A stretch of DNA of 64,000 bases from Sinotaia quadrata. Lineage: Eukaryota > Mollusca > Gastropoda > Architaenioglossa > Viviparidae. Both the position numbers and the translations under genes were made by a program. This document shows positions 1-28,500 of this stretch, piece by piece. The stretch lies in the NCBI GenBank assembly GCA_028829895.1, contig CM054178.1, positions 22,166,006 to 22,230,005 on the forward strand. The letters are read 5' to 3'. The notes beneath the pieces were generated by a model, which made no database searches, had not been told where the DNA came from, and worked only from the letters and a program-made list of their open reading frames with translations. Numbering within the stretch: the stretch's first letter is position 1; the number at the start of each line of letters is the position of its first letter.

Positions 1-261
1 GTTGTATAAATGCTATTTGCATGAAATCTGATGATTAGTCATTGGTGACCGGAACAGTTACGGAAGTATTAATAAAAGTGAAGTTTGTAAAAGTCTTTTT
101 GTAGAAAGGCTTTTGTAAGAGAGTTTGTTGCAGGAGATTACATAAGAGTTACCAAGAGGAATATGTGCATTTTTTAAAAATGCCATTGTCTCTATTAATC
201 TATATCAGTATCTGCTCAGACTGACAAAAACTTAAAATCAATCCATTTCTTGCTTTTCAAG

Positions 262-660
262 GTTGGTGAAACACCACTAGCAGCTGCCATCTCAGCTGGA
301 AATGTAAACGTGGTTCGTAATCTGGTTTTGGCTGGCTGTGACATCAATAATCATCGCTATGTTTCACCTCTCACATCTGCGTGTCAGGCTGGCAATTACG
401 ACATGGTTCGCTGCCTCCTTTCAGAAGGTTACAATGTCAGCTGTGATGACATGTTCCGACGCACTATCTTCTGGACCATGGAGGAAGAGGAACCAGAGCT
501 GATGGCTTGCGTTCGATATCAGGCTGAAAATCCTCTCCTCTTAAAGCAGATTGCTCGGTTGCAAATTAGGCGCTTGTTGGGCACAAGAGTTGAAGACAGT
601 GTTTGCCAACTGGAAATTCCCCAGTCATTAAAAATTTGGATATCAAGCAACCGTATGTGA
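262..660 (+). CDS. Last coding exon of an ankyrin-repeat and SOCS-box (ASB-like) protein; 5' part outside the window
   Basis: The exon opens after a pyrimidine-rich acceptor (AG at 260-261) in frame with GTT-GGT-GAA and runs 132 codons to TGA at 658-660. The first ~65 residues hold two ankyrin repeats: the pattern G-ETPL-AAA...G...VV--L...G-D-N, then a second repeat around SPL-SAC--GN--MV--LL. The C-terminal ~40 residues look like a SOCS box (LKQIARLQIRRLLG, then QLEIPQSLKIW), the fold that recruits Elongin B/C and Cullin 5 in ubiquitin ligases. By family knowledge this would be a substrate-recognition subunit. The exon is too short to say which ASB paralogue it is. Upstream exons lie before base 1, and bases 1-261 are intron. 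Moderately sure of the family, not of the subtype. Confidence 0.78.
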   Translation, partial: VGETPLAAAISAGNVNVVRNLVLAGCDINNHRYVSPLTSACQAGNYDMVRCLLSEGYNVSCDDMFRRTIFWTMEEEEPELMACVRYQAENPLLLKQIARLQIRRLLGTRVEDSVCQLEIPQSLKIWISSNRM

Positions 661-3600
661 TATTTCAGGCATAAATTTGCTCATTACAGCATCACATGGA
701 TAGGAACTGAAAGAATAACATGATTTGCAAGCAGCAAATACGGGATGTGGTATTGTTCTGAGTTTATATTTTTAGCATTGTCTTTTCCTGGAATTCACGA
801 GGCATTTTTAAGTCATTTGCTTCAATGTTTTCTTCTTGATCAGAAACCATACAACAGCCATGTCCTATTTTGCAAGTGGACAGTGCACATAATGCTTGTC
901 CAACATGGAATGTAGTTTGAAATTGTTTAAGATAGATATGGAAAACAAATTTCCTGCATTAACTTTTTTTTTAAAGACTTTGGACATATTTAAATACCAT
1001 GTTTCAGTGCCTTTAACATTAAAAAATATCAAAAGAAATTTTTAAGTATAAAGTACATTTCTGTAGCACTTATAAATAGTTTATTTCTTTGCAAATTTTG
1101 AAATTTCACTCAGTCATGATAACAATTTATGGGTACCAAACACAATATTTTGTGCTTTCAATGAAATGATGTCTCGAGCCAATTTAAAAAAAAAAATTTA
1201 TGTAACTTCAATGAATTTGCAACTGGTGTCTAATATTTTTGATTGTTTTATTTGTTGGAGGGGTTTTGTGTTTTTTTTTAGGGGAGAATTTGCCGGGACG
1301 GAGAAAGCAAATTTATAGATTTTGATATTATAATCCAAACTTTTGGACTGCTTAAGAAACAAAAAATGCCTCCAGATACTGATGAACATTTGTCACTAAA
1401 TTTTTCCATGTTTGTGTGGTTTTATTTGAAGATTTTGGGGCTTGTCTATTTATTGGAAACATTCCTGAGAAGTTTTTATCAAAACTGTGTATTTTTTATT
1501 ATTCTACTTTTTTATGCCAGTGTGTGTGCATGTGTAAGTATGTTTGCATTTCCCCACCATAAATGCTCTCTCCCAGCATGGCTACCATCACTTGACACAA
1601 AAGTCAAAACTATATCATGAATGAGTAAAATAGAAAAATAAAATAGCTTACACAAATTCTTTATAGAATAAACAAGTAATTATATGCAAAACAAAAAAGA
1701 CATTCACTTAAGTTAAACCGGATAATATAAGAGTAACTGCATACAAACGATAGCTAAATGATTGATCACTTGTGGGTCTATTTTATTTTGTGCTATCACT
1801 TGATAGAAAGACTAAGTGTAACAGTTTTTTCTGCAAAAAAAAACGTTTTTTGTTTTCTGAATTTTCTCCTCAAAGATGTCTCAGTGTAAGGAGAAATTAC
1901 ATAATTCTTACTCCAAGTTAATTTAAATTGTGAATTTATATCTAAAAGAATCTGACCTTGGCATAGTTGTATATGGCTTAGTTCAAGTGTTTGCTGTGGC
2001 TTGCGCCAGGCTTATTTCTTGTCGAAGGTGCAAGTTGTAAATAAGATACTCATCTATTAAAAAAAAAAAGTAAAAGTACAGGAGGCATTTTATCACAAGA
2101 CTGTTCAAGATGGAATGAGAGTCATTCTGTGCATGGTTGTTATGTTGTTCATATAATGTGTGTATATAAGCATTTGTGTTCAGATGTTATTTTCTAGTTT
2201 TTTAAACCCTAAGTTATTGTTTATCTACACACTCTGGAGCTGCAATAGTGAATGTTGAGTTATTCAATGAATAAGTTTGGAATTTGAATTGACAGCAGGA
2301 AGTTGTTTGTGAATTTTTAGTCCAACTTGTAGAGTTGTATCTGATGTCTGAGAAGGTGACTGAAAAACCTGACAGGTGTCCATTCCAGCTCATGGTGAAA
2401 TGTGAGGGACGCCCCAGGTTAATTAAGTCAATAGAAACATTTGAATAATCCGTTCTGTGAGAAATGGATTGCCTGGTTTAGATGGCCAGAACTATGATGC
2501 TCTACAATAACCTTTGTTGTGTAGCACCACTTGAGAACAGACTTTTGTGCCATTTGTGCTGCCCAGATGCCAAAGAAATACTCTACAGTAGAGTTGTTAA
2601 AATCAGTATACACAGCGCAAACTTTATTCCATTCATACCCTAACATGAGTATTAACTTTGAAGTGATTATTAAGTTGGTATGTTTTTCTTTTCTTAAATT
2701 ACTGAAAATAATAAAATATTTGGATCTTTCCAAAATAAAAGTTTAAATCTACATCATCATTTGTTTTATAAGTAAAAGAAACAAATATTTTTTTAAAAAT
2801 GTATTTGTTGTTGTAGGTCTGTTGAAAAAATGTATTCTTTGAAGTCTACTTTAATAAAGTATGCTGTTTTAAATATATACTCTTCGTGACAGATTTGTTT
2901 AGACACATTCACCTTCATTCTTAGCAAGCCTTCTTTTCTTCCCTTTTTTTCTTAATGCCAACAATATCTTCCCCAAACCAGGATGAGATGGTACAGGAAA
3001 TTAACAAATAGTGTTAACATATTTGGTACAATAATCATCTCCCTTTGAATAAAGTTTATCATCCCTACATTGTACTTTATAAATGAAATACAACTTAGCA
3101 ATAAAAGTACTAACTAAACTATAATTTTTAAAAAGAAATTATTTTCTCTTAGTCTTATTTTAATAGCAACCCACTCAACTTTACTGTTAAACACATTCCA
3201 CCATATTTTTTATAAACAGATACCACAATAATATCAAATGAGCCTACACTCAGTTATGTGAACATGCTGAAAATTTAAAACAATGTGTTTAAAACTAATA
3301 GGATTGTAACCATACCATTATTAGAAGTACATTGTTGTCATTCATTCACAAATTAATAAACACTTAAGGAATACCCAGGCATCTTTGAAACAAAAGCAGC
3401 CATATATCAACACTTCAAAATTTCACTAGTTCTAAATTTAATTTTGCAGATTATAAATATAATTTCCTCATATCTCAATATGCAGGTTACAGATAATTAT
3501 TTTTTCCAGTCTTTCTACAATGATGCAGTAAGTATCTGCCATTTGCTTAATCGCACCATAGCATAGATATGCCTCACTATTTTTTTCTTTGGGGTGTTGG

Positions 3601-4011
3601 GTGTTGTTACAAGTTTGGCAGCAACAGTTGCATTGGGAATTCCTGTGTGTGGTTCAATAAATTCAACTAATCTGATCTATTACATATTAACTAGCTAATG
3701 GAATAACCCATTCAAATGCAGAAACATTGACATGTCAGCAATAATGAATGTATGACACATCCATCACCATAACTTAGCAGCCACGTCTTTAATTAATTAC
3801 CTATGGATTTATGTACTTATAGGATGACCTAAGTTTGCTCAGTTAAACAAAAACCTCCACACCCACCACACCCACCACACCCAGCACTTTAAAATCAGTT
3901 TGGCAATTGCACTCTGTTTTTGAGGACAAGTGTCTCCTGACCAGCTCATTACCATAATTCCTGGTTCAAAATTAGCCAGTTTTAACATTATCCTGATATC
4001 AAAATGTCTTT
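661..4011. other. 3' UTR of the ASB-like gene, then intergenic DNA without recognisable genes
   Basis: AT-rich sequence follows the stop codon at 660. Possible polyadenylation signals (AATAAA) on the + strand occur near 1637, 1667 and 2853, so the 3' UTR could end at any of them. Short open frames here on either strand show no recognisable domain. Around 3850-3890 there is a short CA/CC-rich low-complexity run. I see no RNA gene or mobile-element ends in this stretch. Confidence 0.5.
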
Positions 4012-4031
4012 TATCTATCTATCTATCTATC
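4012..4031. repeat. TATC microsatellite at the 3' end of the LINE
   Basis: Five tandem TATC units abut the LINE stop codon (minus-strand reading GATA), which suggests it is the element's simple-repeat tail. The same motif recurs at 62417-62477. Confidence 0.75.
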
Positions 4032-6320
4032 CCTTAGCTTGCCGACTGTTGGGGCACCACTGAATACCTGTCAACCAGTTTTCCCCATTCCATTCTGTTC
4101 TCTGATAATCTTACTGTATCACTCAGCTTCAGTCCTGTCCACTCTGAAATGTTATACCCCCATCTTTTCCTCTGTCTTCCTCTCCTTCACCCTCGTTGCA
4201 CAGTACCTTGCATGATTGTTTTGGCAAGCCCTGTTGATCGTGTGACATGCTCATACCATTTCATTTTGCGTTTTTTTCACAATGGCCAATAGTTCTTCAT
4301 AGGGCCCAATGGTTTGTCTATTATGTTTCTCACTTCCTCATTCATGACATGATCTGTATACAAAATGCCAAGCAACCTTTGAAAGCATTTCATTTCAGCA
4401 GCTTGTAAATTTTTGAGATCGGCTATGAGGGTCCATGACTCAAATGCATAAGAACACCAATACAACCAAGGAGTGCATCAGTCTGATCTTTGAGCTGACC
4501 GAGGTGTTTCTGTCTTCAGCCAAAATTGCTGTTTTTGTCAGCACAATCCTGGACTGTATTTCTGGTTTTGATCCCTCGTCTGTCACGATGGCTCCTAAGT
4601 ACATGAATTTAGTAACTGTTTCCAGTTTCTGATCACCAATCATGTCAGTGCCGATGCCATTGGTGTTGCTGGTCATCAATTTGGTCTTCTCTGCACTGAT
4701 TTCCATACCAAAAGCAGTAGCTGTCCTGTCCAGTTTTGCTAATGAGCTAACTCCTAATTTCCTGCAAGCCATCGATGTCATCAGCAAAGCTCGTTATTGT
4801 TTTGCCTCCAATACTGACAGTTCCTTCATGGCCTATGAGAGCATCTGTCATGATTCTTTCAAGGAAGATGTTGAAGAGAGTAGGTGAAAGCAAGCAGCCT
4901 TGTCTGACTCTGGCCGTTGAAGCAGACTGCGCTGGTGGCCTTTCTGTAAAGGCTTTCTATGACTTTGATCAGGTTGGCATTGATGTTGTACAGCTTCATG
5001 GTAGACCAAAGCGCCGCATGCCATACCCTGTCAAACGCCTTCTTAAAATCTACAAAAACATGAAAGAGGTTTTGTTGACGCTGGAGGTACTTCTCACACA
5101 GAGTAATCTCAGGTTAAAAATCTGTTCACTTGTGCTTCAACCTGGTCTGAAGCCTTCCTGTTCTTCAGCTATGATTTCCTCTGCCTGCAGCTTCAGTCTG
5201 TTTAATATGATCCTTAGCATGACTTGGCTTGGGTGGCATATAAGACTGATTGTACGATAGTTCTGACATTGCCTTTTTTCAGGAGAGTTATTATGAATGA
5301 CTGAACCCACGGTGTTGGCCATTCCCAGCTCTGCCAGATCTTATTGCAGATTGTTAGTAGGGTGCTTATCATGGCTTCTCCCCTTTCTTGGACTTGTTCT
5401 GCAGGGATTTTGTCTACTCCCGCTGCCTTCCCTTTTTTCAATGATTTCACTGCAGTGTCTACTTCTGCTTGGAGGATGGGGTAGTTATCAGATTTGGTCA
5501 CTGTCTGGGTCCCCTGTAGGTCTGTGGGTGGTTGTATAGGTCTGAGCAGTATTCTGTTCATCTCTTAAGAATGTCTTGATCTTCTGTAAGACAATTCCTT
5601 CCACTATCTTGAATGATGGAGGAGCGTCCTTGTTCTAAACTGGTCAGGTCTTTCACCAGTTGGTATGCTTTTTTGCTTCATCTTTGTTCATCTTTGTTCG
5701 TCCTTGTTCATCTTTATATTATTTTCTATATCTTTACACTGGTCTTCAAATCGATGTCTCCTTTGCCTTTTTCATGCTTTTCTTGGTAACCTGGTTGATT
5801 TCTCTGTATTGTTTTGCTCCTTCTATTTCTGACTTCTTCTTTAGCTCTCGACACTGTCACACAGATCATGGATGTTAGATGTAACCCAAGGTTTTTTTGC
5901 TCGTCGATGTTTGCCAAGGATCTCATTGGCTGCTTGGGTCAATGCGGTGTTAAATATGCCAATCAATGTGTCTGCATCTGTGTTCTCTGCACTAAGAAGT
6001 AACAGTGGTGCAAATTTTCCTCCTGTCTTTGCTTGGAAGGCTTCCGATACCTCTGGGTCTTTTAACTTGTCAAGATTGAACTTGATTCTTGTGGGGCCCT
6101 GTTTGTTGACTTTCTTCAGACGTAGTCGGAGGTTCATCATCACTAAGTCATAATCACTTCCAATGTCTGCTCCTGGGAAGCTTCTTGTCTTAGCAATGTT
6201 AATACTGGTATGGAAACACCTTTTCACCATGATATAATCAATCTGGTTATGGTGTTCTCCATTTGGGCTATGCCATGTCCATTCTTCTGGATGCTTTGGT
6301 GGACCAGACATTCATCACTT
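4012..6320 (-). mobile_element. Degraded, 5'-truncated non-LTR retrotransposon (LINE), endonuclease plus reverse transcriptase remnants
   Basis: Read on the minus strand. At 6311-5841 lies the C-terminal half of an APE-type endonuclease: WTWHSPNG, then NQIDYIMVK, then GSDYDLVM, where the family has SDH. At 5561-5214 comes the start of a reverse transcriptase (LKKGKAAGVDKIPAE, WPTPWVQS), continuing in another frame with QNYRTISLI at 5322-5137. A FADD catalytic box is readable at 4789-4778. After it come KTKLMTSN and KFMYLGAIV at 4787-4440. The C-terminal tail ends in frame with a basic patch and SVVPQQSAS at about 4090-4034 (stop 4036-4034). Frameshifts and stops separate the pieces, so it is dead. 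A short TATC microsatellite at 4012-4031 sits at the element's 3' end, like a simple-repeat tail. The frame style is that of the RTE/jockey-like endonuclease-reverse transcriptases often misnamed as host genes. No intact target-site duplication was found. Confidence 0.85.
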
Positions 6321-7259
6321 TCAGATCATTAGAGCTGGAAAAATGTCTTCAGACAGGCAATTGTATCCCGATACCGATGCAGTTATATCAGTTGCTGTCC
6401 CCGGAGAGGTGACCTCGATCCGGAGGTGAACTCAGCAAATTTCAGGAATACGTATACAGTACTGAATCCCGTAGAATATTTGACACCTCTATCCATAACC
6501 CAGCATGTCGTGAGGGCACATGATGAAACAGATCATAGTGGCTAACCACTCAATTATATGCAGCTGATAGCGAGTGCCAAAAGATGACCTGGAACTCACG
6601 ATGACTAACTCCACTAAGTACATATAATTATGACTTTAAATGAGAGGCAACTCTTATATAAGCTCTAGGTGCCTTTCATTCTTTACACAAAAATCATCCA
6701 AACTGGTCAAGAAACAAAAAGTAATCTTAAGTAATAAAACAAAATGATGAATCCACATGCAAAATGACATTTTAAAAACAGATATGTGTAGAAAACGAAC
6801 CACGAATAAAACAAATATACACATGTTCAGCAATAACAGTCAAAAACCTTTTCCTTTTTTAGGAGTTGAGCGGTTAACCGTGGCTGAAATGGGAAAAAAA
6901 CAAAACACACCCGAGTTTCAGCCCATGCTATTGTGTTGTCTAAGAAAAATAAATGTGCATTTACGCATTAATTTAGTAGTAAAGTTTAATTACTGAACTT
7001 GACCAAAAATTTTTTAATTGTTTTCCTTTTCAACCACCCAGATCAAGGGCAATTAAATCAATAAGTGCCGCTTTCTAAATAGCACATTATAACTTAATTT
7101 AGTAAATGGTTGAACCACAACGGAGACTGAGAATGAAAAGCGGAAGCTTCAAATACTGGTAAAATCAGTGTTGCGGGTAAGGTCGTCATCAATTATGGGA
7201 GTGTTTCGTAGTTTTACTGACTATGCCACTGAATACACCAGTGAACTCTCCGGTCCCTA

Positions 7260-7358
7260 TGGACTCTTTACTAGGTCATGGACACACCAGTGGACTCTTT
7301 ACTAAAGGCCTTGGAACACATCATTGGACTCTTTACTAAATGTCTTGGAACACACCAG
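7260..7358. repeat. Three-copy tandem repeat, unit 31-34 bp
   Basis: Units start at 7260, 7291 and 7325, each beginning TGGACTCTTTACTA and ending near ACACACCAG or ACACATCAT. A diverged half-unit may precede them at ~7230. It is intergenic, with no coding meaning. Confidence 0.8.
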
Positions 7359-9034
7359 TCATTATTGTGTCATGCACCTAATGAATTCGTCTTCTCGGTG
7401 AGACATTCTTTGTATTAATATAATGATACTATAAATTATGAAGCTTAATATTGTTGTATCCAGGCTTTGTGTTACACCAGCAACAACAAAAAAGTCGCAC
7501 GTTGTGTGTGAGACTAACTTGTACGTGTTAAACAAACAAGGATTACATGATATCTGACACTAGAAAGAGCACACATTTTATTTAGTTTCTTTAGGCACAG
7601 CTTAAAGTGGATAAAGGACCTGGAGGCCAGTCTGAAGGGCCAAAACTTTAGCCAGGAGTAAAGCTTGAAGGAAAAAGTAAGCATACATAGAGCTAAAACT
7701 AGAAATAGCCTAAAACAAAATGTTTCAACATTCATCGAATAAATTAAAAAGGAAAAAGTGAAAATAAGAAGGCAGTTGTAAATTTTACACATACCCATAA
7801 ACTTATGTGCATTAAGATTTAGCATATTTTTCAAGATTTAAATAAATCATTACTGACACTTTAGAAATACTTACAGTCCATATTATTAAACATATTATTT
7901 TCTTACTACACAAGTATAATCTTCACAATTGTTAAAAAAAAAAAACTACAGAAAATAATAGGCAGTCATAGATGTCAGGGTCACACTGTGCACTAGCTAC
8001 ATTTCAACGCACAAGCAGGGAGAACTCTAGGCTGGTTCAGTCACTGAAACTGACAAGGTCATGGTGTGTAGGAATATCTGTTGACTACAACACACATGCG
8101 CAATTTAGTTTTACACTAGCTCGAGAAACTTTCTATGCAAAGTCAACGTCCGTTCACACCTCATTATCAACATTCTTAGCTATAGTTTATCTCTTGAGAT
8201 TTGAACTGTCCTTAAAGCTATTTCCAGTTTTCCATGCATTGAAGCACCCCACCTTAAAGGATTCAATATGTATGATTAACTGTCCTATATCAATGCTAAG
8301 TGTAGGTGAAGCTGTTTACCCCACCAAAAGTGGAGTGGAGATTCATTAAATGGTGACTTCTGTTTGCTTTGGCCTATCTGTGCTGTTGTGCATTTGTATT
8401 TGTTTATTTTTAAATTTAAAATTTTGGCCTCTCGTAAACTTGTGTAATATTTTTGTATGGCATATACGTTTTATTCAGTATTAAAATAGGCACTCCGTAA
8501 CAGTTCAGCTTAAAAGTTGTCAGTGTTGTATTTTCTTATATATGCATAATTATATGTCGAAAAGTCCTCCTAAGACTAAGTATAGTTTCGTTTTGTATTT
8601 TCCTATTAGTTTGTGTAAGCAGTTTAGAATTAATGTTGGCCATACTTAATTCAACTCACTCTCTTAGAATCTTGAGGACTTCTAATAAAAAAATATCTCT
8701 TGGTACTTCCGTCTGTAAAACCAGTGAAAGATGGAAAAGGCATTACACGTAAACAGAAAGAAAAGAAGGAAGTTTATAGTAATACAGTTATTAGTCTACA
8801 CAGCACTGTAAACCCCCAATATATATATATTTTTAATAAAGAAAAAAGGTCTGCGATCAAATTCGTAGATACTTTTATACAAGTTCAAATACCAAAATCA
8901 AAACAATGGATTTGTACACTACTAATAGTAACAGTTCGTAGTAAGAAAGAAAGTATGTTGGTTTACTAGATATTAAAACTTCGATTCACTAAATAACTTT
9001 CAAAGGCTGAAGAGACTCAAAACTGAACCAGTCA

Positions 9035-9085
9035 CAGTTCGTCCACAGAGAGCTGTCAGTATCGGTTCGCCCACAGACAGCCGTC
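9035..9085 (+). promoter_or_regulatory. Two-copy 23-bp direct repeat in the PDHB promoter/5' UTR
   Basis: Two imperfect copies (9035-9057 and 9063-9085), sharing GTTCG-CCACAGA and ending in GTC, lie 50-100 bases before the PDHB start codon. Their position suggests 5' UTR or core promoter, but no TATA box or known site is clear. A regulatory role is inference only. Confidence 0.3.
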
Positions 9086-9135
9086 TTCAAATAGATAACT
9101 CTTACTTTCAGAAGATTCTCTCCCTTGATTCAACA

Positions 9136-23978
<14,843 letters not shown>

Positions 23979-25590
23979 AATACTCTGAATTACTTGTCTT
24001 ACTTAAATCCTGATTGGAGTGCTTTGGGGAGGCCAGAAGGACATGTAGATTGACTGAGAAGTAAAGTCAGCTCATTTAGCCCAGATGTTTCTCAGTCAGT
24101 GTCTTAACTGACAGTGCACATCTAAACAGTTCAAGGAAACAATATGGTTCATATAATACACTGTGTATTTAGCTATTTAAAGTGATTATTGTTTTTTTAA
24201 GGTAGGATTAATTGAATTTGAAAAATTGTCTGGGGAAATAATTATAAAGGGGACTGTTCTCTTTATTTAGAGAAACACTCTGTATTAAGTTCCAAAACCT
24301 TACATTTTAGGGGATGTTTTAGATTTTAAGAAAGGGTAAGTGAAATTTTGAATATTATTTGGAGGAAAGCAAGAATAATTATTTGCGAAAGATACTACTT
24401 TTTATATATTTAGATGTTGATTTTCTTTGTTAGGTTTCAAAACCTTAAAACACATTCTAGGTTGGGTAAGCACACTTTTTGTAGAAATTTTCTCCACTTT
24501 TGCATTCAGTTAATTTTTTGCTGTTTTGTGACATTAGTGGTTGGTTGAAGACAAGCTAGATGTAGCAAATGTGTATGTTTATTATTATTACTACTACTGT
24601 TATTATTATTTTTCAATCCCATTTCACTGATCCAATCCCACAGATATTAGCATATTTTGTCCTGTTTTTGTGTGGGGAAGGTATCTTTCATTTTGTTTAT
24701 GTGTAAATGTATCTTAAAATGTTCTTTATATATCATAAACATAATATGTCCAGAAATAGTCTCTCTTTTTATTACCACATTTGAATATGTGAGGTAGATC
24801 ATCATGGATGTTGATCTGGGATGGTTGGAGTTATACTTTATTATTTGGCACAGAAGACAGGAAGTATATATGCAGTAACTTCACATGTTTTGGTCCTGAT
24901 ATTTGTACAGATTTTATCAACTTTCTTATATTAAAGATTATTTGTGTATGTATTATATGTGTGGTTTGCTGGATATTCTGCAAATAAGATTTTCTTGGAG
25001 GGGAGAACACTCAAATCATTTCACCTTCCATACTAATTTGGCCCTCAACTGTTACACCTTTGAAAATTCTCCACCTCATTGTTTCAGGCAGGTACATAGT
25101 GGGGAACTAAAATGTGTTGTTTTGATAAAATAAGAGAGAAAAGAGCAGCATAGTTATAGGCATTAAGTGTAACTACTCACAGACCCAAAATGTACATGTT
25201 GTCTTGCTTGTTCATTAGTGGTTCTGTGTGTTTAAGATGACAGCAATTATTAATTTAAATTGTACTTGGTATCTAACAAATATATGTTCTGAAATCTACC
25301 AGATTTTTGTGGTTAATATTATTCTTTTTTGGTCATTGATTTGGAAAAAAAATATTTGTGTATGTAACCTTTATTCAGTTTTTATTTTATAAAAAAAAAA
25401 AAGATTTTAATTAACATGAAATAATTTTATGTGAAAATTATGAATTGTAGTTTCATTTGAACATAGTGTGATTGGCATATTTTTTAACTATCCCCCTCCC
25501 CCCCAAAAAATAGTGTAAATCTTGAAAACTTTGCAAACTGTTATTACTTTTTCTTTTTTCCTTAATATATTTTAAAAATAAAATTTGCTT
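23979..25590 (+). other. PDHB: Presumed PDHB 3' UTR
   Basis: AT-rich non-coding sequence follows the stop. The first AATAAA on the + strand that I see is at 25577-25582, which would give a ~1.6-kb 3' UTR. An ATTAAA variant near 24926 would give a shorter one. The end is inferred, not shown. Confidence 0.4.
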
Positions 25591-28500
25591 TCATAAACAC
25601 AAAATGCATGCACAGTAGCCTGAGGTTTGAAGACTGGATTGACAACAAAATTTACATACAGTAATGTAATTATTAACATTACTGATATATCTAAACAATG
25701 TATAAACTCATCAGGGAAAACTAACCCACAGTGTAACAGCAAAAAACCCCACCTAAATAAAATAAATCAAATAAAAATTCAAATTAAAAGTTACCTAAAG
25801 AGAAGTAAATTAAAAATTAACTAAACATATATTAAAAGGAAAACTAAACACTTTTTTCTTTTACAAAAGGAAAATATCAAGAGAAAACCTTGGGGAAAAA
25901 GAAAAAAAATCTTAAAGTAAACAATCATAACAAAAATATGATACTGGTCATGGTATATACACATGCAACAAGGGCACATATACTTTACAAAACATAAAGG
26001 ATGTCATGGGTATATATATATGTAATGTCATGTACAGAAAAACTGAATGGAATATCTGAAATAATATGAGAAGATAAAATCAGATAAGGCATGGATTCTG
26101 AAATGAAATCATGCTAGATTTAAAATTGGGAGTGACTTCATGCATATACAAATACAGGTGAGCGCATATAGTTATAAGATCATGGAATAGAATTTTGTAG
26201 AAGTAAAAACTACATACCAGACATCCTAGGATGTAAAAACTGGATGGGATTTCTGGGGTGGAGGGTTATGAAATACATGATTTGAAATGTCATCACATCA
26301 CAAAAGCAGAAACATACATTCCCACATACAGGAATCAGGCACTTAGACCACCTCATTGACATGCAGGTGAGCAGACTTTTGTGCCAACTTCTGCAGAGTT
26401 TATGTGTATTTTTTCGAAGGACAAGCTGTGTACTTCTGTGTTTAGGAACTGCTATAAAAAATATAGTCCCACTATGGCTTTTGTGTGTGGGTACTTTATT
26501 ATGAGTTACAATATTCCTTTTTGCAGAACTTAACATCACCCATAAACAGACTATCAGCTCTCATGCACTTGTTAGCACAGTGTGTGACATAAAATTATGC
26601 AGCTTCACAGTATAATATGTATGTTATCTGAAGTTGGCTAAGATAAAGCTGTACACAGTACCTGTGTTTTATTAAAGCCTTATATACCATGATTTATTAG
26701 ATTGACTACTATTCCACTCAGACTGCTGTTTGCCTCCCTTCAGTCGAAAAAACCAGCTGCCAGGGAAGATGGTTTATAAAAGGCAACAACTAATTAAACA
26801 AAAGCCTTTTATTACTATATGTCCTCAATTGTAGCTTATGATTTTAGTGGTTTAATTTGGCAATTCATAATGGCATGCTTATGAAATATAGTCACACATT
26901 CATTCATATTAAACAACAACCATCTGCCATTGAAACGGTAGAATTAAAAAGAAAAATGAGTCACTTGAAGATGGCAAAGATGTTCTGTCTTTAAAAGCAT
27001 GTTTCTCTCTACAGTGGCATAGATTGATTTTCATTATAATTTAGAAAAAGTGAAACAAATTTGTGGATTATAATTTATATACAAACTCCCATGCAGTATG
27101 AAAAAAGGGAAATTCTCACCACAGTTAGTAATAATAATAAAATTTTCAATTTGTGCACTTAAAAGACACAGTATTGATTTAAACAGAGACAGTGATAAAA
27201 TACCTTCAAATGGTTGGTGCTTGTTGCTGTCAGTAGTGTCCAGTTTAAGGGATACAGGATCTTCAATTTATACTGAGGTTTGCGTGGGTGGGTGATGAGA
27301 AAGAGGTAAAACTGGGTAATACCTAATCATGAAAATAAACCAGATGCTTTTAACATGTACATATTATTTTCAGCTTATACAGACCTTGTGCTGTTTTGTT
27401 TTTACTATATCATTTATAGAGCTGTTTTGTTCTCACTAGATCATTGGCTTTTGTTTTCACTATATCATTGTGCTGTTTTGTTTTCACTAGATCATTGAGC
27501 TGTTTTGTTTTTTACTAGATCTTTGGACTGTTTTGTTTTCACTAGATCATTGTGTTGTTTTGTTTTCACTAGATCATTGGACCGCACAAAATTCACAAAC
27601 TTAAGTTTAAATTGTTCTTCCAGTCCCTTATTTACTAGATTTAGCTCTATAGGCCTTCTTCCTGTTCACAAAGCTGTAAAGTTTTGGGCCACAATGAAAT
27701 TTTCAATGAATGAAAAGGTCATTGCAGCAGCAGAGAGCTTTTATGAAGAGTTCAAAGAAAAGTCTTTATAAGGAGGGAATAAATAAGCAACAAACATTAA
27801 AAACAGACAAACCCCAGAAAAAACCTAAATGAAAAAAACAACACTGACCTATAATATTCACAACAATGACCTATATTCATAAAGTTAGTTTATTAGCAAA
27901 CATTAACAGTAAGTCAACGTGATACTTTTCATTTAAGAAAATAATACAATAGCACAACTTCACATTTCTGTTTCACTCACATACCACAGTTAAACTGAGG
28001 ATAAGATAATACAATACTTGTAATTTCCCATCTTTTTACATTGCATGTAAAGACGCAATTGTCTATAAATGTTGCTTAAAATAATGCCCTCTCAACAAAG
28101 GGGCATGTGAGTGAAAGAGAGTTATCAGTCTTTGTCATTCGTTTCCCCTTTTATTTTGCCCCACCACTCTGGCAGAATTTTCTTGAGACGATTTATTAAG
28201 GTCACAAACACTGCAAGGTATTGTTATATTACTAGAAATGGATGTTCCAAAATATGGGCCTCTCAAAGTGAATGAGAAGCAATCTCATATTTAATATTTA
28301 ATCATGCAGATGTAAATTTGCACAAAAGCCATAATCATACCTCATATATATTTATAAATATGTTTAAAAAGTCCATGCTGAGTATGTTCCTTGAATAGTA
28401 TTTATGCTGTTTATATTCACATTTTAAAAAAAATCAGTAATAAGTAAGATATAAGAGAAAAGGAAATAAAATATAAAATGTGAGATGGACATTCTCATCA

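Larger units (their letters stand above)
6321..9135. other. Intergenic DNA between the LINE and PDHB
   Basis: Mostly AT-rich sequence. A slightly GC-richer piece at 6370-6600 just upstream of the LINE fragment has no identifiable coding content. A three-copy ~34-bp tandem repeat lies at 7260-7358. An open frame at 7972-8349 (+) has no recognisable domain. The last ~100 bases form the PDHB promoter/5' UTR region. Confidence 0.45.

Noticed and set aside
4435..5539. Plus-strand open frames across the LINE
   Set aside because: They are antisense shadows of the minus-strand reverse transcriptase.
7972..8349. 125-codon open frame on the + strand upstream of PDHB
   Set aside because: No recognisable domain, no splice context, codon use like the surrounding AT-rich DNA.
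26210..26539. 109-codon minus-strand frame in the PDHB-LEMD3 intergenic region
   Set aside because: No motif of a known transposase or host protein could be recognised.
27505..27771. 88-codon frame with FTRSL repeats
   Set aside because: Most of it is the 32-bp minisatellite read in one frame.
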